In this document: positions 18,579-26,703 of the stretch, one piece after another
Layout of the letters: the number at the start of each line of letters is the position of its first letter
How positions within the stretch are numbered: position 1 is the stretch's first letter
Source of the DNA: Microlunatus antarcticus
GTDB taxonomy: Bacteria; Actinomycetota; Actinomycetes; Propionibacteriales; Propionibacteriaceae
Length of the DNA: 64,000 nucleotides
Assembly: GCF_014193425.1 (NCBI RefSeq)
Contig: NZ_JACHZG010000001.1
Span: forward strand, 1,488,001-1,552,000
Reading direction: 5' to 3'
Position numbers and translations under genes: made by a program
The notes under the pieces: generated by a model
Database searches by the model: none
Told to the model about the DNA's origin: nothing
Seen by the model: only the letters and a program-made list of their open reading frames with translations

Positions 18579-18669
18579 TCCGGGCGTCGGGGCGGTCGAC
18601 CTTGTTGACCACCACGATGATCGGCAGGTTCTTGGCCAGCGCCTTGCGCAGCACGAACCGGGTCTGTCC
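18570..18669 (-). pseudogene. typA: Fragment of a TypA/BipA-like translational GTPase gene
   Basis: About 33 codons on the minus strand read QTRFVLRKALAKNLPIIVVV then NKVDRPDARI. This is the segment of TypA/BipA around the G4 motif NKVD. Nothing of the rest of the 600-residue GTPase is present on either side, so it is a relic. It abuts the end of the Gly-rich pseudogene. Confidence 0.6.
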
Positions 18670-18730
18670 TTCGAGTCCATGACCCGCTTGTTGATGTCCT
18701 GGTTGGCGCGGCAGGTCCCGGACTACTACA

Positions 18731-19482
18731 GCAGTTGGCACCATCCTGCTCGCTCTGGGCCTGTTGACCACCGTCCTTGCTGTTGTGCAGCCGGAGACCT
18801 GAGGCTGGACCAGCCCGCTCACCCTGGGTGTGCTGATCGCCGGCCTCGCACTGATCGTCTGCTTCGTCCTCGTCGAGGACAGGATGTTGGTGCCGCTGCT
18901 GCCCATGACGCTGTTCCGGAACGCGAGTCCAAGCGTCGGAGTACTGCCCGTCGCGGCGAACTTCTTCGCACTCTTCGGGGTGACGTTCTTCTCTCGCTGT
19001 ACCTGCTCAACCTCCGTGGCGAGACTGGCCTCGCAGCTGGTGTGATGCTCCTGCCGCTCAGCGCTGTCTCGATCGTCTCCTCCCCGATCGGCGCGGCGCT
19101 GGTGAGCAGATTCGGTAACCGCATCCCCCTGGCCGAAGACCTCGGCCTCGTCGGGCTCTCGCTGTTCGCCCAGACCCGCGTCGGCGTCGACTCCCCGTAC
19201 GTCGGCATGGCGATTCCCTTCGTCGTTCTTGCTCTTGGCGTCGGCATGGTCATGACCGCCAGAGCCGAGGCGATCGTCGGGAATGCGCCCGTTGAGCTGG
19301 CTGGAGTCGAAGGCGGGCTGCAAGCGACCGCTTTGCAGCTGGGCGGCGTCCTCGGGACCGCTGTGCTGGCTGCTGTCGTCTCGTTGGGTGTCTCCAACAC
19401 CCTCGGAGTGGTCAGCTTCGACGGCTCGGACAACGTGGCGCAGGGCATCGTTCCCGAAGGGCTCGACGCCGCGACGTCCTGA
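18731..19482 (+). pseudogene. C-terminal part of an EmrB/QacA-type MFS transporter gene
   Basis: The transporter homology begins abruptly with AVGTILLALGLLTTVLAVV. An in-frame TGA (18800-18802) stands where a Trp is expected before GWTSPLTLG. The frame then reads VEDRMLVPLLPMTLFRN and shifts at about 18990 to LSLYLLNLRGETGLAAGVML, ending with VSLGVSNTLG. These are the last transmembrane helices of a 14-helix drug:H+ antiporter-2 protein. The first half is absent, and nonsense and frameshift lesions make it a pseudogene. Confidence 0.75.
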
Positions 19483-19899
19483 CCACCGCCGATGCCCTCG
19501 CCCTCGCCGACAAGGTCGCCGACAGCGTCCACATAATCGAGCTCGGCACGCCGCTGATCAAGCGGAGGGGCTGCGCGCGATCACCGCCACTAAGACAGCG
19601 CACCCGGACAAGATCGTCTTCGCCGACCTGAAGACGGCGGACGCCGGCGAGCTCGATCCCGACATCGCCTTCTCGGCAGGCGCAGATCTGGTCACCGTCC
19701 TCGGCGCCGCCGGCGACAGCACCATCATCAGTGCCGTGAAGGCCGCCCGTACGGCACGGCACGGGCATCGTCGTCGACCTCATCGGAGTCGCCGACAAGG
19801 CCACCCGCGCCACGAAGGTCACCGCGCTGGGCGTCGAGATGCACGCGGGTCTCGACGAGCAAGCCGAGGAAGGCTTCACCCTGGGCACCCGCGCGCGAC
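19475..19899 (+). pseudogene. 3-hexulose-6-phosphate synthase gene, frameshifted
   Basis: HPS condenses ribulose 5-phosphate with formaldehyde in the ribulose monophosphate pathway. The sequence starts within the first beta strand (DVLTTADALALADKV), continues IIELGTPLIK, loses one base near 19560, then reads AHPDKIVFADLKTADAGELD with the catalytic DxKxxD and GADLVTVLGAAGDSTI. It shifts again near 19755 to GIVVDLIGVADKATRA and MHAGLDEQAEEGF. The first codons and the C-terminal third are missing. It overlaps the end of the MFS relic, so the junction was made by rearrangement. Confidence 0.75.
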
Positions 19900-19964
19900 G
19901 CGCGAACTTCGGCCACCGAGTCTCGCTGGCCATGTCAGGCACGCGGACCGTCTTCTCCTGATAG

Positions 19965-20235
19965 GCCGCGTCCGGCACGGCCCTTCCCCCACCTCGGTCT
20001 GCAGGGCGTCGACCCGGCGAGGCAGGTCGGAAGAGGGACTCTGCGAGGTGACGTCCTTGCGGGCGAGCACGATGCTGATCGAGCCTTCGTCGACGCCGGG
20101 GATCTGCGCCACCGCTGCGGCCACGAGGTCGTCGAGCACGGCCTGGGTGTCGTCCTCGGCCTCCAGCGCGGGTGCCAGCTCGCTCAGGTGCTGCGCCAGC
20201 TCGTCCAGTACCGCCGCAGGTCCTGGCCCGCCCAT
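19965..20235 (-). pseudogene. N-terminal fragment of a GAF-domain (GAF-ANTAR-type) regulator gene
   Basis: Reading from ATG 20235 on the minus strand gives LDELAQHLSELAPALEAEDD, then IPGVDEGSISIV and LQTEVGEGPC, the start of actinobacterial GAF-ANTAR sensors. After GEGPC the similarity stops and the frame runs into the hps relic. The GAF core and the RNA-binding ANTAR domain are gone. Confidence 0.65.
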
Positions 20236-20500
20236 GGACTTGGTGGTATATGGCGCTGCTTCGCGCTGAGAAGAACGTGCTGCGGCCGTGTCTTCCCGTC
20301 TGCTCGTCCGCGCAGCGGACGAAGGACGTGACGACCTCGAGGCGCTGGCGGTTGTAGAGAAACCTAGCGTCTGCTAATACCGCGGGTGGTGGACCCCAGG
20401 ACGTGTTCTGCGGCGGAGGTGGATTTGTCCCTGCCAGTCCAGGCGCTTCCCCTCCGAGCTCTCGTCCTCGTGCTGAGGAGCTCCGCATGCTGGCCTCGAT
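20236..20500. other. Intergenic stretch with no supported gene
   Basis: No frame in these 265 bases has recognisable homology, a ribosome site or sustained actinobacterial codon bias. It separates the GAF fragment from the ANTAR-like gene, both on the minus strand. Confidence 0.5.
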
Positions 20501-21526
20501 CTAGCCGAGATCGTGCTCGGCAGGACCCGACGTGGGTCTGGGGTGCTGGGTCGCGTGAAGCGGCCGCTGTGCTGCCCGGGGCAGAACGGTGCTGGCTGAC
20601 GCGTGTGCGTTGTCGTTGAGCTCGGCTTGTGCTTGGGTGAGGCTGAGGCCGCGCTCTACTAGGACGCCGAGGGCGTGTTGGACCGCTGCGGAATCGTCCA
20701 GGCCGAAGACGCCGGGTCGGACAGGTGCGGTCGGCAGGGCCGGGTCCTGGTCCAGGTCGTCGGGTCGTACCCGGCCGGTGGCGAGCAGCGCGGCCGCCTC
20801 CTCGGCGAACGCCCCCGGGAGGTTGGCGTAGAACGTGACGACGGTCGCGGTCCCGGGAGTGAGCTGCTGACCGGTCAGGCGCAGCGCGGAGGCGACGTCG
20901 CCGGCCTCCAGGGTGTGCGGCACGAGGTTGATGTCCAGCGCGGTTCCGCCGTGTTCGTTGGGTTCGAGCGAGATGCTCATCCCGAGCATGGAGGGCACGA
21001 CTCGAGTCAGGTCCTCCAGCAGCGCAAGAGCGCGCCCGGGGTCGATGTCGAGGTGACGCAGCCCGGTCAGCAGGGCGATGTCGACCCGTGCGGGCGACGC
21101 CAGCGCGTCCAGGTCGAGCGGAGGGGTCTGCGGGATGCGTCGGGCACGGGTCGAGAGCGTCGAACCAGGGGTGTCGTCCGTCTGGTCGGGGAGCAGGGTC
21201 CGGGCAGCTGCTAGGTCGGTGACGTCGTCTTGGCGACCCAGCTGGGTGATCAAGGTGCGTGCGGCGTGCGCGGTCATCGTGTAGCGGCTCATCAGCACCC
21301 CGACCGCCAGGTGGACGGCGGCATGGGAGTGCAATGACTCGACCAGCAACGCAGTCGTCTCTGCGACGCCCAGCAGCGAGGCGGCCTCGATCAGCGGCGA
21401 GGCGGGGTCGACATCGGCTGCCGGCAAGGGGCTCGGGTGCAGGAAGAAGCTGCCGTCGGGCCTGTCTGTGCCTGAGGGGGCTCCGCTGGGCGGTCGTGGG
21501 ACGGGAGGTGTCGAAGAAGAAGCCAC
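20501..21526 (-). CDS. Protein with two ANTAR-like helical segments
   Basis: A protein of about 341 residues from GTG 21526. Two segments resemble the three-helix ANTAR RNA-binding domain: AVHLAVGVLMSRYTMTAHAA in the N-terminal third and AVQHALGVLVERGLSLTQAQ near the C terminus. Between them lies a middle domain (MLGMSISLEPNEHGGTALDI, LRLTGQQLTPGTATVVTFYA) like a degenerate GAF sensor. ANTAR proteins act as antiterminators. The start is uncertain: the frame is open to 21670, but that part overlaps the broken MFS gene. Codon use is normal, so the gene may be functional. Confidence 0.6.
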   Translation of the reverse strand: MASSSTPPVPRPPSGAPSGTDRPDGSFFLHPSPLPAADVDPASPLIEAASLLGVAETTALLVESLHSHAAVHLAVGVLMSRYTMTAHAARTLITQLGRQDDVTDLAAARTLLPDQTDDTPGSTLSTRARRIPQTPPLDLDALASPARVDIALLTGLRHLDIDPGRALALLEDLTRVVPSMLGMSISLEPNEHGGTALDINLVPHTLEAGDVASALRLTGQQLTPGTATVVTFYANLPGAFAEEAAALLATGRVRPDDLDQDPALPTAPVRPGVFGLDDSAAVQHALGVLVERGLSLTQAQAELNDNAHASASTVLPRAAQRPLHATQHPRPTSGPAEHDLG

Positions 21527-21591
21527 GTGCTGACCTGACGCCTGATGGTCCTGGGGACGAGTGGCGGCGAGTTCCCCCGTGAGTGCGTGCT

Positions 21592-22454
21592 GTCCCACTG
21601 CCCAACAACACGACACGTTCACCAACCCGACGGCGCAGTGGCCTGACCAGCACCGCTCCAACCACACCATCCAGGCACGGAAGCCCGAGAGCGAGCCCGT
21701 ACTGGAACGGTGTAAAGGCTAGGTCGCGGAGCATCAGCACCGCGAGCAGCGGCGTGCTCGCAGTGATGCAACCACCGAAGACCAGTGAGTTCACGAACAG
21801 TGCCCGCAGTACTGGCTTGCGTCGGACGTAGCTCCAACCCGCCGTCACCTCGACCAGCCAACGCTTCGTCGGCTGACGGGTAGGGGGCGGAGGTTCGCGG
21901 TAGCGCAGTGCACGGATCCCGAGAGCGGACAGCAAGTAGCTCACCGCGTCGATCGCTACGCCGACAGTGGCGCCGAGCAGCCCGATGAGCAGCCCGCCAA
22001 GCGCCGGCCCGACAGTGTTCACCGACCACATCGACCCCTCAAGCCGCGCCATGGCTCTAGGGCGATCCTTTGGCGTCACGAACGCTTTGAGGTGGGCCCC
22101 GCTAGCTGCGGCGAACACGATCGTTGCTGACACCTCAACTGCAGCGACGACGCAGAGCTGGGCGAAGCTCAGCACGCCGGCAGCCCAGCCCGCCGGAACA
22201 CTGGCCAACGCCACGAACCGAGTCAGGTCGGCACCGACCATCACTGGTCGCTTGTGGTGGTACTCCACCCACGGTCCCAACGGAATCGTGATCACCGCCG
22301 CTGCCAGCCCGGCAGCGGCGGCCAGCATCGCGACCTGACCAGACGAGGCGTGCAGCAGAAGAATCGCAACCAGCGGCAGCGCACCCGTGCCGATAGCGCT
22401 GCCCAACTCGCTCAAGGTGTACGCGCCCCAGAACACCCGGAAGTCGCGACCCAC
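21592..22454 (-). pseudogene. MFS transporter gene truncated after about 287 codons
   Basis: From GTG 22454 the protein begins MGRDFRVFWGAYTLSELGSA and shows MFS helices 1-8, with WVEYHHKRPVMVGADLTRF as the loop 2-3 motif. The transporter similarity ends at about 21592 (RRRVGERVVLLGSG). The frame then runs on for over 400 codons without homology, antisense-like, through the ANTAR-like gene. The last four helices are missing, so the gene has lost its 3' end to the rearrangement that placed the ANTAR-like gene here. Confidence 0.7.
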
Positions 22455-22514
22455 CCCCGAAACCCTAGAACTCCACCACCGCTTAGACCTCCGACACGGA
22501 CAGGGCTGTCGCAC

Positions 22515-22600
22515 ACGACGGTCGGGTTGCGTGCTCCGTAGGACGGTCGGCTTGCGTGCTCCGTACGACGGTCACCACACGTGCTCCGCACGATGGTCCG
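22515..22600. repeat. Degenerate copies of the 25-bp tandem repeat
   Basis: Three full diverged copies (22515-22539, 22540-22564, 22565-22589) and part of a fourth match the unit of the perfect array at 22901-23375, on the other side of the small gene. The half ending GTGCTCCG is best conserved; the third copy has CACCACAC in place of GGCTTGCG. Confidence 0.85.
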
Positions 22601-22822
22601 CTAGCGGAGGGGTCCTCTACTCGGATGGAAGTAGACCGTCATGGATGGCCAGGAATCGCCCTCGTCGTCTAGCTCGCTGTGGAACGCGATGTCCTGCACC
22701 TCGACCTCCCCCAGCTCTGCGATCGAGTCCGCCACCCGCCGCAGGAGCGCTGCCACGTCGCCCTGTGTTGGCCCACTCGGATTGGACTGACTGAAGTGAG
22801 CGATGGTGGAAGAGTCCGTCAC
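22601..22822 (-). CDS. Small conserved protein of unknown function
   Basis: A 73-residue protein from GTG 22822: a polar N terminus (HFSQSNPSGPTQGDV), a helix ALLRRVADSIAELGEVEVQD and a strand-rich end (WPSMTVYFHP). Similar small proteins occur in actinobacteria, but I know no function. It is enclosed by repeat copies on both sides, and its stop codon lies in a degenerate copy. The longer open frame upstream is an artefact of the tandem repeat. Confidence 0.65.
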   Translation of the reverse strand: MTDSSTIAHFSQSNPSGPTQGDVAALLRRVADSIAELGEVEVQDIAFHSELDDEGDSWPSMTVYFHPSRGPLR

Positions 22823-22900
22823 TGACCCATCGTCCCGCGGCAGCCGACTTTGGGCGCGACGACCGCACTCCTCACGGAGGCATCGCTGACGTCTACCCGT

Positions 22901-23385
22901 ACGAGGGTCGGCTTGCGTGCTCCGCACGAGGGTCGGCTTGCGTGCTCCGCACGAGGGTCGGCTTGCGTGCTCCGCACGAGGGTCGGCTTGCGTGCTCCGC
23001 ACGAGGGTCGGCTTGCGTGCTCCGCACGAGGGTCGGCTTGCGTGCTCCGCACGAGGGTCGGCTTGCGTGCTCCGCACGAGGGTCGGCTTGCGTGCTCCGC
23101 ACGAGGGTCGGCTTGCGTGCTCCGCACGAGGGTCGGCTTGCGTGCTCCGCACGAGGGTCGGCTTGCGTGCTCCGCACGAGGGTCGGCTTGCGTGCTCCGC
23201 ACGAGGGTCGGCTTGCGTGCTCCGCACGAGGGTCGGCTTGCGTGCTCCGCACGAGGGTCGGCTTGCGTGCTCCGCACGAGGGTCGGCTTGCGTGCTCCGC
23301 ACGAGGGTCGGCTTGCGTGCTCCGCACGAGGGTCGGCTTGCGTGCTCCGCACGAGGGTCGGCTTGCGTGCTCCGCACGACGGTCG
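22901..23385. repeat. Array of 19 perfect 25-bp tandem repeats
   Basis: The unit begins ACGAGGGTCGG and ends GCGTGCTCCGC. It is repeated without a single change from 22901 to 23375 (475 bases, 19 units), followed by a partial unit with one change (23376-23385). There are no spacers, so it is not a CRISPR array. Because 25 is not a multiple of three, all three frames of each strand read through as 25-codon periodic peptides; these are not genes. The perfect identity points to recent expansion by slippage or recombination. Confidence 0.95.
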
Positions 23386-24003
23386 ATGAACGACGATGAT
23401 CGGCGCCTGCAGGACCGACGGCTTGCGGAGAGTGCGGCGGCCGGAAGATCAGCGAGCCACGATCATCGGCCCGATGATCACCCAGCAGACCAGGCCGAGG
23501 CCGAGCATGACCTCGGCCAGCAGGGCCTGTCCGAACTCGGCCGCTCCGGCTGAGGCGACCAGGCCTCCGGCGACGGTCGGCAGGAAGTAGCCAGGGTGCA
23601 GACGGTCGATGTCGGTGCCGCCGCGCATCCAGAAGCTGGTCAACCAGGCCCCGAGGAGCACGATCCCGACCACGAGGACGTCGATGACGACGGTCGCCGT
23701 GACCTGGAAGTAGGGGGCGATGCCTCCGGCGGCGAGCAGCACCGGGGTGATGAACGCCAACGACGCGAACGGTCCGGCCGTCATGTCCCGCAGGTCGCGA
23801 CCGAGCGCCCCGCGGACGCTGAGGGCGTAGCGGAGGTAAACGATGCACGAGGCCAACCAGGCCAGGGCAGCGATCGCGAACAAGACGTCACTCACCTCGT
23901 GCGGTGCGAGGTCGAAGCGCACCGCGACCCGCCAGGCGGTGGCCAGACCGGCCAACCCGAAGCCGATGCCGAAGATGTTCAGCGGAACGCGAGCTACTGA
24001 CAC
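23386..24003 (-). pseudogene. TDT-family (TehA-like) transporter gene, frameshifted and truncated
   Basis: From GTG 24003, five bases after a strong AGGGAGGAG site, comes a membrane protein with seven or so helices (IFGIGFGLAGLATAW, GFASLAF-like GPFASLAFITPVLLAAGG, LHPGYFLPTVAGGLVAS) typical of tellurite-resistance/dicarboxylate transporters. The frame stops at 23449 after GPMIVAR. The next frame continues with SLIFRPPHSP, the expected family sequence, so one base change broke it. The remaining C-terminal third is replaced by the tandem-repeat array. The intact open part encodes 184 residues. Confidence 0.7.
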
Positions 24004-24091
24004 GCGAGCTCCTCCCTTGGTGGAGTGGTGAACCTCGGTGATGGAGCGAGCCACGGCACGTCCGGCGGCCTGGGACGTGCCGCGGTCGAGG

Positions 24092-24910
24092 TCAGCGGGC
24101 GCGGGCTGCGGAGATGATGACGTTCGTGACGGTGCCGGGCCTGGCGACCATGGACAGGTGCGGGGCCTTGACCCGGGTCACGTGGGCGTCGGCACGCTTG
24201 GCCATCACCTCCTGCTCGGCGGGCGGGATGACCTGGTCGGCAGTACCGATGACGTCCCACGAGGGGATGGACTTCCAGGCGGGGGCGCCGGACGCTTCGC
24301 TCAGCGTGCCGGCGGCCAACGGCCGCTGGCCGGCAGCGAGCTGCGCGGCCTTGGTCCTTGAGATGCCGGCGGCGAAGATCTCGGGGAAGAGTTCCTGCTT
24401 GACGTAGAGGTCGACGTTGCCGCCTCCGTCGGGGATGGGAACGATGTTGAAGACCGTGGTCGGGTCCGCGACGGCGAGGCGGGAGCCCGGCTTCGCAGCC
24501 GTGAGCTGGTTGAGGGTCTCGCCCTGGTCGGGGACGAAGGCGTCGACGTAGACGAGGGACTTGACCTGCGCGTTCCCGGTGGCGGCGTTGCTGATCAACG
24601 CGCCGCCGTAGGAGTGCCCGACGAGGACGATCGGGCCCTTGACCGTGGCGAGGTAGGCCTTGAGTTAGGTCGAGTCGCTGGCCAGCCCGCGCAGCGGGTT
24701 GGGGACGACGTCGACGGTGTAGCCGCGTCGCTGCAGTCGTTGTGTCACGCCGGACCAGCTGGAGCCGTCGGCCCAGGCGCCGTGCACGAGCACGACGGTG
24801 GGCTTCGAGGTGTGGCCGTGGCCGGTCTGGGCTGCGGTGGCGCTGGGGACGGTCGTGAGCAAGCTCGCGGCCACGGCGGCGGTCAGGATGATTTTGCTGC
24901 GGTGCTTCAT
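24092..24910 (-). pseudogene. Secreted alpha/beta hydrolase gene split by an in-frame TAA
   Basis: ATG 24910 starts a signal peptide (KIILTAAVAASLLTTVPSAT-A) followed by VVLVHGAWADGSSW (oxyanion region). A TAA at 24665-24667 lies where Tyr is expected (DST-stop-LKAYLATVKGP). The same frame then continues with the nucleophile motif GHSYGGAL, VYVDAFVPDQGE, the acid region SWDVIGTADQVIPP and the His in APHLSM. Without the stop this is a complete 272-residue hydrolase of the EstA/haloperoxidase-like type. A single C-to-A-type change explains the lesion. Confidence 0.8.
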
Positions 24911-25150
24911 GGGTGGGTCTTTCTGTGGTGGGTCTGACGGGAGACGCTGGGCTACGGCCGCTGGGAGAACTCGCCCAGCACCACATGGCGTGCTGGGGGG
25001 ATCAGGGGACCACCCGCGGATCGTCTTCCAGTTCCCGTGCTGGAGGTCTCTCACCGCCCCAGGCCACGTCAGGCGCCGGCGCCGGCGCGGTGTACGCGAG
25101 TAGCGACGGGCATGCCGGAGTCGGACCACCACCCGGCGGGTGCGGCTGTC

Positions 25151-25450
25151 TCACCGCGGGACCAGCTTCGTGAGGATTGCCAGGAGGTCGTCGCGGTCTA
25201 CGTCGGTGCCTTGCCTGCTGCTCCAGCGCTGCAGCACGCCCACGAGCTCGCGCAGCGTCCGGGACTCGTCGAGGACGCGCTGCGGGGACCAGTGCTCGAC
25301 GAACGTCTCCTGCGCAGGGGAGAGTCCGGTGTCCATCGACCACGAGGGCCAGCAGAAGAACTTCTTCGAGTTCGCCTGGGCGACTTCGGCCTGCTGCTCC
25401 TGTTCGCTGATCCGTGCGAAGAGGTCCCGGACCCCGAAGTCGATCTTCAT
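25151..25450 (-). CDS. Small protein resembling DUF6221
   Basis: About 99 residues from ATG 25450: an N-terminal helix with EQEQQAEVA, a central aromatic part (FFCWPSWSMD), HWSPQRVLDESRTLRELV and a C-terminal LLAILTKLV. The spacing of the early Glu/Gln cluster and the H-x-PxRVL-E helix resembles the actinobacterial DUF6221 family, often on mobile elements. The frame is open up to 25597, but those extra 49 residues lack character and no ribosome site decides the start. Function unknown. Confidence 0.5.
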   Translation of the reverse strand: MKIDFGVRDLFARISEQEQQAEVAQANSKKFFCWPSWSMDTGLSPAQETFVEHWSPQRVLDESRTLRELVGVLQRWSSRQGTDVDRDDLLAILTKLVPR

Positions 25451-26703
25451 CTGGGTGACGGATCGCGCGGACCTGCCTGGGCGCCCGACGTCGCGCACCA
25501 GCCGGACGGGCGGAGCGGGTCGCTCGCCGGGGCATGCCGGCTCCACGGCGTTCATGAGCTCGGACGGTGGCTCGATCGCGCTGGCAGAGCCGGGCACGAG
25601 TGGCCTTTCGGGTCGAGAGCGGAACCTAACAGAGATTGCCGATGCGGCTCGATGACCCCGGCACTGTCTATCTCCTCTCTAACCTCGCTGCTTAGAGCTG
25701 CGGGAGCCCGCAGAGCGGGACGAGAAGCGCGAAGCGGGAGACGGGGCTTGACCGGGTGCCTTAGCGAGGTGACGGTTCAACGGACGATGGGCGGCGCGAC
25801 GTCGTGAGCGGCCCGTCGAGCACGTACTCGGTCGGTCTCAAGGACCGAGTTCCGGGTGGTGCAGGTCATCGCTCGAGACGCGGCCGCGAGAGTGGCGCGG
25901 CGTCAGGTGCTCCTGTGCGGCTGTTACCAACCGCCCTCAGTGAAAGCCGTCGTAGTCGGAAAGTCAACCAATTCCAGCCCACATTTGATCTCCCCTACGC
26001 ACCCCACGCAGCCGGGTTCCCGCTCGCGGAGGGTTGCGCGTGGCGTGGCCGCCAACCGCTGGCCACCTGCCGTGGCTACGCCAGCGTGCTCTGCGCACGC
26101 TCACCTCGACACGGTATCGAGGCGGCCGCATGGACCGGGAACTAGACGTTGGAGGACCGCGCAAAGTTGGCGTGCCCGTCCGTAACGGGGACTGCATGCT
26201 CGATGGCGCCGGCCCGCCTAAGGTGTTTTCCGAGGCCAATCTTTTTGGCGCTGACTAGAGCTGCTCTGGCTTTCCGCGGACGGCTCCCCGCTACGATCAT
26301 CGATCGGCGTGATTCTGCCGGTCGACGGAGTCGGCAGCGATGTACGTCTCAAAACGCTTTTCGTCGGTGGTGACGTCACACCGCTTAGCACCGCGGACAA
26401 AACTCAGCGCCGTGCCGCTCGCCGCCATTCACGCATTTGGACCGCATGGTTGGAGCCGCCGCAACGTGGCCGGTGCCGCGGGCCACGAGGCACGTCTGGC
26501 TGCGGACCGAGGGCAACTCCGGCTTATTGCATTGGATGAGACTTTCACGTCAGACCGCCGCTGCTTCCGGCCGGCGCAGCGGGTCTCGCACCCCTCTCCC
26601 TGCGCTAGGAGCGTAACGGGGTAGTAAGCCGCTGACTAGGGGTCTTGACGCGGACATTGCGTCAGGTGCACGATCCTTGCGTCTACTTCTTGGGGGGTCT
26701 GGC
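25451..26703. other. 1.25-kb region without a convincing gene
   Basis: All frames here are short, with poor codon bias and no recognisable domain; base composition is less GC-rich than the flanks, especially at 26210-26420. A hairpin with 8-base arms lies at 25826-25850 and another at 25698-25713. The region separates the decayed chromosomal part from the recombinase cluster and may contain the left end of the mobile element, but I see no clear end repeat. Confidence 0.5.
26646..26664. promoter_or_regulatory. Inverted repeat ahead of the recombinase operon
   Basis: TGACGC (26646-26651) and GCGTCA (26659-26664) flank seven bases, 40 bases before the recombinase start. TTGACG at 26645 could be a -35 box. 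It may be the operator of the small HTH protein in the same operon or a recombinase site. Confidence 0.35.

Noticed and set aside
20364-21591. 716-codon continuation of the minus-strand MFS frame
   Set aside because: Only the part from 22454 to about 21592 has transporter similarity; beyond that the frame is a shadow of the ANTAR-like gene.
22901-23385. CRISPR array
   Set aside because: The copies are directly adjacent, with no spacers, and no cas gene is near.
22601-23848. Open frames of 140-415 codons on both strands across the repeat array
   Set aside because: They exist because the 25-bp unit has no stop in any frame. The peptides are pure 25-residue periodicity with no homology or ribosome sites; only the 73-codon end at 22601-22822 looks like a gene.
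25804-26624. Several frames of 70-113 codons in the gene-poor region
   Set aside because: No codon bias, no ribosome site, no recognisable domain; they overlap each other on both strands.
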